The notes: generated by a model from the sequence alone, not told the origin. Positions 1 through 6,355 are shown, numbered from the stretch's first letter. The stretch is 8,031 nucleotides of DNA from Candidatus Saccharicenans sp. (GCA_024653405.1 JANLGB010000059.1:3636-11666); one strand, 5' to 3'. Made by a program: numbers and translations.

Positions 1-749
1 TTTTTCTGAAAATGAAATCCCAGCAGGGGAAAATCGGCAAAACCGGCCGCCAGAAGGGAAGTGCCTGCCAGGTAGAGCCAAAAACGTCGGTCGAACCTGG
101 CGGTCAGAGATTTTTCTCTGACTTCAAAGTTCTGCGGTTGGGGATATTTAAGGCGGCTGACAGTCAGAACGGCCATAGCCAACAGGGCCGGCAGCAGCAG
201 GAAGGCAAAACCGCGGCGATAGCTGGTCAGGTTTCCGAGCCCCTGGTTCAGGAAAATGATCAGGGACAGGAACAAAGGTCCCAGCATGGCTCCCAGCTGG
301 TCCAGGAATTCTTCCAGGGCGAAGCCATAACCGGTTCCAACCTGACGGGCGGCGTAGGACATCATGGCGTCACGGGCCGGCTTGCGGACGGCTTTGCCCA
401 TTCTTTCGGCCACGATGAGCAGGGCGGCCAGTTCCCAGCGTCCGGCCAGCGCCAGAAGGGGCACGGCCAGCAAATTGAGTCCATAGCCGAGAAACGTCAA
501 CAGCCAGTAATTCCTGGTGCGATCAGCCAGCAGTCCGGTGACCAGGCGCAGTCCGTAGCCGATGAACTCGCCCAGCCCGGCCACCAGGCCGACCACAAAG
601 GCCGAAGCTCCCAGGAGTCCCAGATAAGGGCCAGTCAGGCTTCTGGCTCCTTCGTAGGTCATGTCGCTGAAGAGACTGACCAGTCCCATGAGGACTATGA
701 AGTTCAAAGCCTGGCGCCGCAGATTTTGACCGATTTCCGAATGGTTCAT
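1..749 (-). CDS. MFS transporter, N-terminal 249 residues (3' end outside window)
   Basis: Read on the minus strand from the ATG at 749, an open frame runs without a stop to the window edge. It gives 249 residues of a very hydrophobic inner-membrane protein, against about 400 for a whole MFS carrier. The start (MNHSEIGQNLRRQALNFIVL) leads into the first membrane helix. A good MFS motif A, GLLADRTR, sits at about residues 72-79 in the loop between helices 2 and 3. Further hydrophobic segments lie at about 82-102, 150-167 and 180-198, followed by a charged central loop at about 200-222. The stretch SLFSDMTYEGARSLTGPYLG near residues 25-44 is typical of a common uncharacterised bacterial MFS group. 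The substrate cannot be told. The gene is divergent from a Tat-exported peptidase, so uptake of a peptide-breakdown product is possible but only inferred. A near-consensus promoter lies just upstream and there is no clear Shine-Dalgarno. The long plus-strand frame over the same bases, rich in Gln and Gly, is its antisense shadow. Confidence 0.88.
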   Translation of the reverse strand, partial: MNHSEIGQNLRRQALNFIVLMGLVSLFSDMTYEGARSLTGPYLGLLGASAFVVGLVAGLGEFIGYGLRLVTGLLADRTRNYWLLTFLGYGLNLLAVPLLALAGRWELAALLIVAERMGKAVRKPARDAMMSYAARQVGTGYGFALEEFLDQLGAMLGPLFLSLIIFLNQGLGNLTSYRRGFAFLLLPALLAMAVLTVSRLKYPQPQNFEVREKSLTARFDRRFWLYLAGTSLLAAGFADFPLLGFHFQK

Positions 750-782
750 CTTCAGACTGCCGGAAAGAAATAGAAGAAATGG

Positions 783-811
783 ATTATAGTCCAAATTCAG
801 CTGCCTGACAA
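783..811 (-). promoter_or_regulatory. Sigma70-type promoter of the MFS gene
   Basis: On the minus strand there is TTGTCA (806-811, five of six matches to the -35 consensus), a 17-base spacer, and TATAAT (783-788, perfect -10). Transcription would begin near 776, giving a leader of about 27 bases before the ATG at 749. This is the best-matching promoter in the window. It has not been tested. Confidence 0.72.
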
Positions 812-818
812 AAATAAA

Positions 819-848
819 TTGACCAGCTGCCGCCTGATAGAGTATGAA
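819..848 (+). promoter_or_regulatory. Possible promoter of the Tat-exported peptidase gene
   Basis: TTGACC (819-824) is followed after 18 bases by TATGAA (843-848), a weak match to -10. It lies back to back with the stronger MFS promoter, the two -35 boxes being only 7 bases apart. Expression of the pair may therefore be coupled. The weak -10 makes this a tentative call. Confidence 0.4.
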
Positions 849-879
849 TGGCTTTAACTGATTTCCTGGAGGATTCGGC

Positions 880-2148
880 ATGGTCGAAAGAAGAAATTTC
901 TTGAAAATGGGCGGGCTGGCCATTTTGAGCACCAGGTCGATGGCCAGGGCTCTGGCTTCTGGCCAGGTGGCCACTGATAAGATTGAAGACGCCAGATTGA
1001 AACAATGGCTGGCCGCCATCACACCCTTCGGTCCCGAAGATTACCAGAAAAGATGGCAGAAAGCTTCTGGCCTGATTTCCGGCCTTGGTCTGGGCGGACT
1101 GTTCGTAGAACCCGGGCCCAGTCTGCAGTATTTTACCGGGGTCAACTGGTGGCGGAGCGAGAGAACTTTCGGGGTAATTTTATTCCCGGAGCGGGAACCG
1201 GTCTGGATTTGCTCGGCCTTCGAACTCGACCGGGCCCGGGAGATGATACCGGACAGCCAGGAGATCAGAACCTGGGAGGAAAACGAGAGTCCCTACCGAC
1301 TGCTAGGCCAAACAGTCCGGGATTATGCCCGGTTAAAAAAGATCGGGCTTGAGCCCTCCACCAGGTCCTTTATTGTTTATGGCTTAAAAAAGGATGTTCC
1401 CTGGCTGGAACTGGCCGACGGTAGCCCGGTCTCCGATGGTTGCCGGGGTATTAAATCGAACCAGGAAATTGCCTGCCTGGAAGCGGCCAACAGGATTACT
1501 AAGCTGGCCTACCGGCAAGCCTTCAGCCGGATCAGAGCTGGAATGACTCAGGAAGAGCTGGCCGGATTTATCCGCGAAGCCCATGCCGGTTTTGGAGTGA
1601 GCGGGTCGGGCGGTCCATCTTTCGGGCCGGCTTCTTCCTTCCCCCACGGTTCGAGGAAGAGAAAGAATCTGGAAGAGGGCGATGTCATCCTGGTTGACGG
1701 CGGTTGCCGGGTTGAAGGTTATAGTTCCGATGTTACCCGGACTCTGGTTTTCGGGCGGGCTTCGGACCGGCATAAAAAAATCTGGGAAGTGGTTAGAAGA
1801 GCGCAGCTGGCAGCTCTGAAGGCCTGCCGGCCGGGAGTTGCCTGTGAGGATGTGGACCGGGCGGCTCGGAAGGTGATAGAGGACGCCGGTTTTGGTCCAG
1901 GGTATAAATTTTTCAGCCATCGTCTGGGGCACGGCATCGGTCTGGAAGGACATGAGTATCCTTACCTGGTGCAAGGTAATAAGCTCCGGATTGAGGTCGG
2001 AATGACTTTCTCCAATGAACCCGGGGTTTACCTGCCGGGTGAATTCGGCCTCCGGATTGAAGATTGCATGGTGGTAACGGCCGAGGGGGCCAGGATGATG
2101 GGCGGAATGGAGGCGGTTTCCCTGGAGGAACCCTTCGCCTCTGATTAG
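880..2148 (+). CDS. Tat-exported M24 family metallopeptidase (Xaa-Pro aminopeptidase-like)
   Basis: This 422-residue protein starts at an ATG preceded by GGAGGA at 868-873, six bases upstream. The N-terminus carries a twin-arginine motif (ERRNFLK, residues 3-9), a short moderately hydrophobic stretch, and a possible cleavage site after ALA near residue 26. It is therefore predicted to be exported folded, with its metals, to the periplasm or cell surface. Residues about 60-185 look like the creatinase/aminopeptidase P N-terminal domain. Residues about 190-415 form the pita-bread catalytic domain. All five expected metal ligands are present: D273 (VDGG), D284 (SSDVTRT), H351 (GHGIG), E380 (NEPG) and E394 (RIED). 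Conserved His residues also occur at 256 (PHG) and 358 (GHE). Family members remove an N-terminal residue before proline or split Xaa-Pro dipeptides, and some are creatinase-like hydrolases. The exact substrate is not readable. It is divergent from an MFS carrier and convergent with a second, cytoplasmic M24 gene. Confidence 0.92.
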   Translation: MVERRNFLKMGGLAILSTRSMARALASGQVATDKIEDARLKQWLAAITPFGPEDYQKRWQKASGLISGLGLGGLFVEPGPSLQYFTGVNWWRSERTFGVILFPEREPVWICSAFELDRAREMIPDSQEIRTWEENESPYRLLGQTVRDYARLKKIGLEPSTRSFIVYGLKKDVPWLELADGSPVSDGCRGIKSNQEIACLEAANRITKLAYRQAFSRIRAGMTQEELAGFIREAHAGFGVSGSGGPSFGPASSFPHGSRKRKNLEEGDVILVDGGCRVEGYSSDVTRTLVFGRASDRHKKIWEVVRRAQLAALKACRPGVACEDVDRAARKVIEDAGFGPGYKFFSHRLGHGIGLEGHEYPYLVQGNKLRIEVGMTFSNEPGVYLPGEFGLRIEDCMVVTAEGARMMGGMEAVSLEEPFASD

Positions 2149-2175
2149 TCAGGGCTGCTAGCGGGCGGCCCGACT
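2147..2175. terminator. Hairpin between the convergent M24 genes, possible terminator
   Basis: AGTC, one bulged A and GGGC (2147-2155) can pair with GCCC and GACT (2168-2175) across a 12-base loop. The hairpin starts at the stop codon of the plus-strand peptidase gene. AGGGCT at 2151-2156 could alternatively pair with AGCCCT at 2196-2201. No run of T follows on either strand, so a classical intrinsic terminator is not shown. Its place in the 56-base gap between convergent stops is the main support. Confidence 0.3.
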
Positions 2176-2204
2176 GAGATACCGTCTTGAGGGTGAGCCC
2201 TAAT

Positions 2205-3401
2205 TTAGCTGATTAAGATCAATTCCGTTTGCGGGCGGCTTAGAAATTCAGCTCCCATCTCGGTTACCACGACCATGTCTTCAATGGTCACCACTCCACG
2301 GCCCGGGACGGTCAACCTTGGTTCAAGGGTAAAGACCATGCCCGGTTCCAGGGGGCGGAAAGGTTTATCGGCATATTTTTCCCAGGCCGGTCCGAGCAGA
2401 GCGGTGCCGTCGTGAGCAAAACGACCCACCTGGTGACCGAGGGCATGGGGAAATTCTTCGTACCCAGCCTGCGTTATAATCTTTCTGACGACCGCATCTA
2501 TCTCCACTCCTTGAACTCCCGGCCTCATGGCCCGCCTGGCTTCTTCGATAGCCCTGACAATCGTTTCGAACCCCTGCCTGACCTCGAGCGGGGCCTGGGT
2601 CTCATTTTCCTGCAGCAGGTAAAAAGTTCTCTGCAGGTCGGAACAATAACCGTCAACCCTAACCCCGAAATCCATGTTCAGGATATGGCCCCGTTCGGCC
2701 AGGCGGTCGGTGGGGGAGTAATGGGCCTGGGCGGTTTCAGGTCCGGTAAAGACTGCCGGACAGGTACTCTGTCCCCAGGCTGTCTGCAGGCCGCGCCTTC
2801 GGACCTCTTCCAGCATGAAATCGGCAATTTGTTTCTCGCTGCGGCCCGGGGCGATGAAACCCGCAACCAGGTCAAAAATTTCCTGGGTCAGGCCGATGGC
2901 TTTTTTAATTGCCTGTACTTCTACCGGCGACTTCCTTTCCCTGAGGGCTGAGACCAGTCTCTCGGCCGAGACCAGTCTTTTTTCCAGGCCAATTTCCTGG
3001 AGGATATCAAATAGCGTCAGATACAGGCCATGGGTCAGGCCGTCACAGATTTCACTGGTCCTGGAATAATTGATGGCTATGGTCTGCGGTTTGAGTTCCC
3101 TCAGATATTTCTGCAAGGGTTCTTTGATTCCGGTGACATAGCCTTCGACAGATTCATAGGCTCCGACCTCTTCGATGGCTTTTTTATCATAAAGACCAAC
3201 GATGGCTTTTTTCCTTCCGCTGGAACTGATGATGAAAGCTGAATGCCAGGTGACGTGGCCGGGGGCCAAGAATACCAGGCTGGGGTCGCCGCAAATTTCA
3301 CTCTCCCGGGTGAAGGTTATCCAGCAATCCAGGCCGGTTTCTCGCAAAAGGCCGACGGCCTGCTCATTTTTTTCTTTAATCAAGGTTTCGGTTATGGACA
3401 T
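2205..3401 (-). CDS. Cytoplasmic M24 family peptidase (Xaa-Pro dipeptidase/aminopeptidase-like)
   Basis: This 398-residue protein begins at the ATG at 3401, with AAGGAGA about 8 bases upstream. It has no signal peptide, so it is expected in the cytoplasm. Residues 1 to about 150 match the creatinase-like N-terminal domain and about 160-395 the M24 catalytic domain. The metal ligands are all recognisable: D244 (NMDFG), D255 (YCSDLQRT), H323 (ALGHQVG), E360 (LEPRL) and E374 (TIEDMVV). Further conserved His residues are H227 (AHYSP) and H330 (AHDG). The catalytic domain has a longer loop than usual (about 331-350) between H330 and E360. By family, it would hydrolyse peptides with proline in second position. 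It is the last gene of the minus-strand block, 34 bases after a peptide transporter remnant, which fits intracellular processing of imported peptides. It differs strongly from the exported M24 protein it converges with, so the two are not a recent duplication. The precise substrate is unknown. Confidence 0.9.
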   Translation of the reverse strand: MSITETLIKEKNEQAVGLLRETGLDCWITFTRESEICGDPSLVFLAPGHVTWHSAFIISSSGRKKAIVGLYDKKAIEEVGAYESVEGYVTGIKEPLQKYLRELKPQTIAINYSRTSEICDGLTHGLYLTLFDILQEIGLEKRLVSAERLVSALRERKSPVEVQAIKKAIGLTQEIFDLVAGFIAPGRSEKQIADFMLEEVRRRGLQTAWGQSTCPAVFTGPETAQAHYSPTDRLAERGHILNMDFGVRVDGYCSDLQRTFYLLQENETQAPLEVRQGFETIVRAIEEARRAMRPGVQGVEIDAVVRKIITQAGYEEFPHALGHQVGRFAHDGTALLGPAWEKYADKPFRPLEPGMVFTLEPRLTVPGRGVVTIEDMVVVTEMGAEFLSRPQTELILIS

Positions 3402-3435
3402 GCCGACTTCTCCTTAATTTATATATTAATCAAAA

Positions 3436-3729
3436 TCAATTAGAATAGCGTTCGAGTCGCCTAATGGCTAAACCAACCAGCAGGGCGGCCAGGGCCAGCA
3501 GGGCAGCCAACAGCAGGAAGAACTGATGGTGAGCCAACTGGCTGTAGAATTTTCCCAGCAGACCGGCTCCGTAACTGCCGAAGGAAATGGCCAGATACCA
3601 GCCACCCATCATCAAGCCGCTGATGGTGGCCGGGGCCACTTTGGAGACATAAGATAAGCCCATGGGCGAGATCAGAATTTCGGCTATGGTCACCACGAAA
3701 TAAGTGCTAATTAACCACAACGGCGACAT
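3436..3729 (-). pseudogene. C-terminal remnant of a POT/PTR family peptide transporter
   Basis: The 97-residue frame resembles only the last part of proton-dependent oligopeptide transporters. It begins SPLWLISTYFVVTIAEILIS, then SPMGLSYVSKVAP and ISGLMMGGWYL, which are hallmark stretches of the final helices of that family. About three membrane segments are present, ending in RRLERYSN. Whole family members are near 450-500 residues, so some 350-400 residues are missing. The frame upstream of the ATG at 3729 reaches a TGA at 3763-3765, and the class-IV aminotransferase gene ends at 3770, so the rest of the transporter is not next to it. No Shine-Dalgarno precedes the ATG. I infer a deletion that removed the front of the gene, leaving a remnant inside a gene block. 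A short expressed membrane protein, or an assembly artefact, cannot be ruled out. The intact gene would have imported di- and tripeptides for the neighbouring peptidase. Confidence 0.8.
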
Positions 3730-3769
3730 GATATTCCGATCTGGGGCCGCCGGGTAATTAACTCATCCC

Positions 3770-4861
3770 TCAATCAATTTCGTAACGGAAGACTTTCAGT
3801 CCGGGCCAGGCTGGAACCAGGCCGCGGTAAACATTCCAGTAGTATTCCCGGACCTCTCTCAGCTTCTGGTAGAGCGGATGGTTTTTGTCCGGCAGGTGCT
3901 GGCCGACTATTTTGAGTTGGGCATCCACCAGCACCAGTTTTTCGCAGCGGTTGAGGATACCGGCGGTGCCGACGCTGGCTACGGTAACCAGTTCGTTCTT
4001 TCTGACCCTTTGCAGGAGTTCTCCGTAGGTGAAGGGCCGTTCTTGGACTTTGATCCCCATGTTTTCGAGGATGACCACCATGCCCTTGATGGTGATGGAA
4101 GGCAGGATCAGGTTGCTTTCGGGAATTTTGATAACGGTGCCATCAGCCAGGGCAAAAAGGCAGCAAGAAGAATCCCATTCGCTGATTTCTCTCTGTTCAA
4201 TGGGGAGGCAAGTCTTGTCATCCAGGAAGAGAACCGAGGCTGCTTCTGGAACCAGGGCTCGGGCCTCATCAATGGCCTTGATACTCATAAGGTAATTGAT
4301 TCCCAGTTTCAGGCAGCCGGTGCCGTTAACCCCCAGGGCTCTCACCAGGTGGGGGATAACCACTCCCACAAATGGCTCGCCCAGGTACTGATTGTACATG
4401 CAGGTCACTGCCCTTATGGCTGGAAAGTTGGGAAAGGTGACCCCCATTGAATGCTCTTCATCCAGGGTAAAGGGCCGAAGGTAGCCCTGGACTCCCTTCT
4501 CGGCCATTTCTTCCAGGTAAGGTCTTAGAGCCGGGTGGGAAAAGAATTTTCTGATGAACAGCACCTCCAGTTCTTCCTTCGTGGGCAGGATGGATTGTTG
4601 TTCACGGCTCAGGTTGAAGGCCATGCTCCGGCGGAAGCGTTCCAAATTCTGATCCCAGTTGACGAAAACTAATTCCAGCTTGCCCTTTTCATTTTTTCGA
4701 CAGAAATAGCGGATGCCTTCAAAACAGAGAAAACTAGCATAATAGGTCGACCTGGTGGCGGCGTAGGTCTTGGCTTCAGCTTCGAACATCTCAAAGCTCT
4801 TATCATAGAGGAAATACCTCATCTGACCGGGGGCCCATTTAACTCCTTCGAACTTAGCCAT
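3770..4861 (-). CDS. Class-IV (branched-chain type) PLP aminotransferase
   Basis: This 363-residue protein starts at the ATG at 4861, with AAGGAG about 7 bases upstream in the 27-base gap after the class-V gene. It is a fold-type IV aminotransferase. FEGIRYF (48-54) matches the VFEGIRAY signature. The PLP lysine is most likely K185 in GTGCLKLGINY, equivalent to the G-x-x-K-x-x-x-N-Y of branched-chain aminotransferases. E228 (SEWDSS) matches the conserved Glu near the PLP ring nitrogen. LILPSITIKG (251-260) and VGTAG (297-301) match the phosphate-binding loops. Length and layout fit the larger branched-chain group rather than short D-amino-acid aminotransferases. The usual reaction is reversible transfer of an amino group between Leu/Ile/Val and 2-oxoglutarate. 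The EGT-x-N sequence of typical enzymes is replaced by EWDSSCC, so the substrate may differ. Placement among peptidase and transporter genes favours amino-acid catabolism over biosynthesis. That role is inferred. Confidence 0.87.
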   Translation of the reverse strand: MAKFEGVKWAPGQMRYFLYDKSFEMFEAEAKTYAATRSTYYASFLCFEGIRYFCRKNEKGKLELVFVNWDQNLERFRRSMAFNLSREQQSILPTKEELEVLFIRKFFSHPALRPYLEEMAEKGVQGYLRPFTLDEEHSMGVTFPNFPAIRAVTCMYNQYLGEPFVGVVIPHLVRALGVNGTGCLKLGINYLMSIKAIDEARALVPEAASVLFLDDKTCLPIEQREISEWDSSCCLFALADGTVIKIPESNLILPSITIKGMVVILENMGIKVQERPFTYGELLQRVRKNELVTVASVGTAGILNRCEKLVLVDAQLKIVGQHLPDKNHPLYQKLREVREYYWNVYRGLVPAWPGLKVFRYEID

Positions 4862-4888
4862 TTGTTACTCCTTATGATGATGTTTTAT

Positions 4889-6163
4889 TCAATGAGATAA
4901 AATATTCTCCAGGCAGTCAAAGAACAGGTCAATGGAATCAGGACCGTCATAATGGGCCAGGCTGACCCGGTTGAGGGCGCTTTTCTTTAAGTGCCTGACC
5001 ACTACGGCCGAATAATGGTTGCCGTCGGCAATGATAATCCCGCCTTTTTCCCAGAAAAGCTTCTTCAACTCGGCCGGACTTAATCCGTCTACTTCCAGGG
5101 CGAAGGTCGGAGTCCTGGAAACTACTCGGGCTGGGTTCTCAATTCCATACAACCGAAGACGAGGCGACTGGAGCTTCTTCCACCTCTCCAGAAAATAGAG
5201 GCTCAGGTCCTGCTCATACTTTTTTATGGCTTCCAGGGCCAGGCGAAAAATTTTGCGGGCTGGGGCCGAGGATTCACGCGGTCGGACCGCACGGCCCAGT
5301 TCCAGCAGGTATTCTAAAGCTCCTTTTAAGCCGGCCAGATTCAGATTGGGCAGCATGCCTTGTTCCCAGCAATAGGGCAGGGCAACCTGGTTAGTCTCGA
5401 CCCGGTAGGGCGCCAGGCGGTCTTGCGTTTCCTGCCGGCTGTAAAGCAGCCCGAGCATCGGCCCGAATATCTTATAACCGGAAAAGGCCAAAAAATCGCA
5501 GCCGAATTCCCTGACGTCAACGGGGGCATGAGGAGCCAGGTGGACGGCATCAACTACCACCAGGGCGCCCGATTTTTGCTTGATGTCTGAGATCAGGTCG
5601 GTCAGGGGCGGGATGGTCCCCAGGGCATTGGAAGCCCCGGTCAGGGCCACCAGCACTGTATCCCGGTCGAGCTTGTGGATCAGGTCAGTCCGGTCCAGCA
5701 TCAGTTCCGGAGTGAGTTTGACCCGTCTGATTTCTGCTCCCTGGGCCAGGCCCAGACTTTCCCAGGGTGAGATATTGGCAAAGTGGTCCAGATCGGTCAC
5801 CACCAGATTCTTACCGGGCTTAAAGAGGGACCTGAGAGCATAGGCCAGGTTAAAGAGAGCGGCCGTGGTGGAAAAATGAAAAGAAATTTCCTCTGGCCCC
5901 GAGGCTCCGATAAAATCAGCTACCAGCTGCCTGACCTGTTGCTGGAACTCAAGGGTTTGTCTTTCAGCCGGGGTTATCTGCCCGGGCATAGGATTGAGGT
6001 AGGCAGCGCTTGAGTTTATAGCCTGCAAACAGCTATCAACCATCAGGCTACCAGCGCCGCTGTTCAGGTAAAGACGCTTTTGGCCTTCACTCTGGAGAAA
6101 GAAGGCCGGAAAACGGCTCCTTATTTTGTTAAAAAGACTTAAAATAATATCTGGATCAGACAT
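4889..6163 (-). CDS. Class-V aminotransferase-fold protein, cysteine-desulfurase-like, VC1184 type
   Basis: I take the ATG at 6163 (MSDPDIIL, 424 residues). The frame is open to a TTG at 6253, but that start lies upstream of the likely promoter and has no Shine-Dalgarno. The PLP-binding parts are clear: STTAA (98-102), TGASNALGTI (175-184), DAVHLAPH (205-212) with D205 and H208, and the lysine K231 in FSGYKIFG. The C-terminal part (RTPTFALEVDG at 350-360, ADGNHYS at 379-385, RVSLAHY at 399-405) matches the VC1184 branch of class-V enzymes. In that branch GNxY takes the place of the loop that carries the catalytic cysteine of SufS/CsdA. No cysteine is present in this loop, so sulfur mobilisation is unlikely. 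The true reaction of this branch is not known to me. The gene leads a minus-strand block with an aminotransferase, a peptide-transporter remnant and a peptidase, suggesting amino-acid metabolism. Confidence 0.87.
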   Translation of the reverse strand: MSDPDIILSLFNKIRSRFPAFFLQSEGQKRLYLNSGAGSLMVDSCLQAINSSAAYLNPMPGQITPAERQTLEFQQQVRQLVADFIGASGPEEISFHFSTTAALFNLAYALRSLFKPGKNLVVTDLDHFANISPWESLGLAQGAEIRRVKLTPELMLDRTDLIHKLDRDTVLVALTGASNALGTIPPLTDLISDIKQKSGALVVVDAVHLAPHAPVDVREFGCDFLAFSGYKIFGPMLGLLYSRQETQDRLAPYRVETNQVALPYCWEQGMLPNLNLAGLKGALEYLLELGRAVRPRESSAPARKIFRLALEAIKKYEQDLSLYFLERWKKLQSPRLRLYGIENPARVVSRTPTFALEVDGLSPAELKKLFWEKGGIIIADGNHYSAVVVRHLKKSALNRVSLAHYDGPDSIDLFFDCLENILSH

Positions 6164-6181
6164 TGGATTAATAAGGATTAC

Positions 6182-6199
6182 TTTTATAAAATTATAAAA
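6182..6199. promoter_or_regulatory. Perfect 8-2-8 inverted repeat over the -10 (operator candidate)
   Basis: TTTTATAA-AA-TTATAAAA is a perfect inverted repeat with 8-base arms. It covers the -10 box and the expected transcription start of the minus-strand operon. A repressor bound here would block polymerase. Chance palindromes are common in AT-only DNA, so this is tentative. Confidence 0.4.
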
Positions 6200-6218
6200 T
6201 TTCGTAAAAAAATTCAAA
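6191..6218 (-). promoter_or_regulatory. Promoter of the class-V/class-IV/peptidase gene block
   Basis: On the minus strand TATAAT (6191-6196, perfect -10) lies 15-16 bases after TTGAAT (6212-6217) or TTTGAA (6213-6218), weak -35 matches. Transcription would begin near 6184, about 21 bases before the ATG at 6163. The region is far more AT-rich than its surroundings. No Shine-Dalgarno is seen in the leader. This placement is the main reason for preferring the 6163 start. Confidence 0.6.
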
Positions 6219-6228
6219 TAAATTTGAA
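6213..6228. promoter_or_regulatory. Perfect 7-2-7 inverted repeat over the -35 (operator candidate)
   Basis: TTCAAAT-AA-ATTTGAA is a perfect inverted repeat with 7-base arms overlapping the -35 region of the minus-strand operon. Its centre is 30 bp from that of the repeat at 6182-6199, close to three helical turns. The two sites could bind a regulator on the same face of the DNA. It contains C and G bases, so it is a little less likely to be chance than the first repeat. Confidence 0.42.
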
Positions 6229-6355
6229 AAATCTGGCTTGACCCTAATGGCAACTGCTGGCTGCTGGGCGAGGTAGTGAGTAGCGAAAAGTTAATAATTC
6301 ATGGCCCGGGCAGTTGTGGTCTTCGTTGCCTTCGGTGTCAGCTGACCCGGTCCAG
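6229..6355. other. Intergenic stretch downstream of the flavin oxidoreductase gene
   Basis: These bases lie between the flavin oxidoreductase stop and the operon promoter. They hold a 10-base perfect palindrome, GTCAGCTGAC, at 6337-6346, directly after the oxidoreductase stop. No terminator with a T run, RNA gene or coding frame with a ribosome site is visible. The class-V reading frame extends into this stretch as far as 6253, but I judge that part untranslated. Confidence 0.5.

Noticed and set aside
12..773. A 253-codon plus-strand frame rich in Gln, Gly and Ser
   Set aside because: It lies antisense to the MFS gene, which has motif A, membrane helices and a strong promoter. The composition (low hydrophobic, Gln-rich) is typical of a shadow frame, and no ribosome site or family match is seen.
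1384..1974. A 196-codon minus-strand frame
   Set aside because: It is antisense to the catalytic domain of the exported M24 peptidase, where all metal ligands are in the plus-strand frame. No recognisable protein features.
2412..2951. A 179-codon plus-strand frame
   Set aside because: Shadow of the cytoplasmic M24 gene, whose minus-strand frame holds the conserved motifs.
880..3401. Recent duplication of the two M24 genes
   Set aside because: They are in opposite orientation and differ throughout outside the metal-ligand motifs (VDGG against NMDFG, GHGIG against GHQVG). They are distant family members, not a fresh copy.
3878..4450. A 190-codon plus-strand frame
   Set aside because: Shadow of the class-IV aminotransferase gene, with no motif and no Shine-Dalgarno.
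6164..6253. A 30-residue N-terminal extension of the class-V protein from a TTG
   Set aside because: The extra residues are coded by the AT-rich promoter region, lie upstream of the -10 box, and have no Shine-Dalgarno. Family similarity starts after the ATG at 6163.
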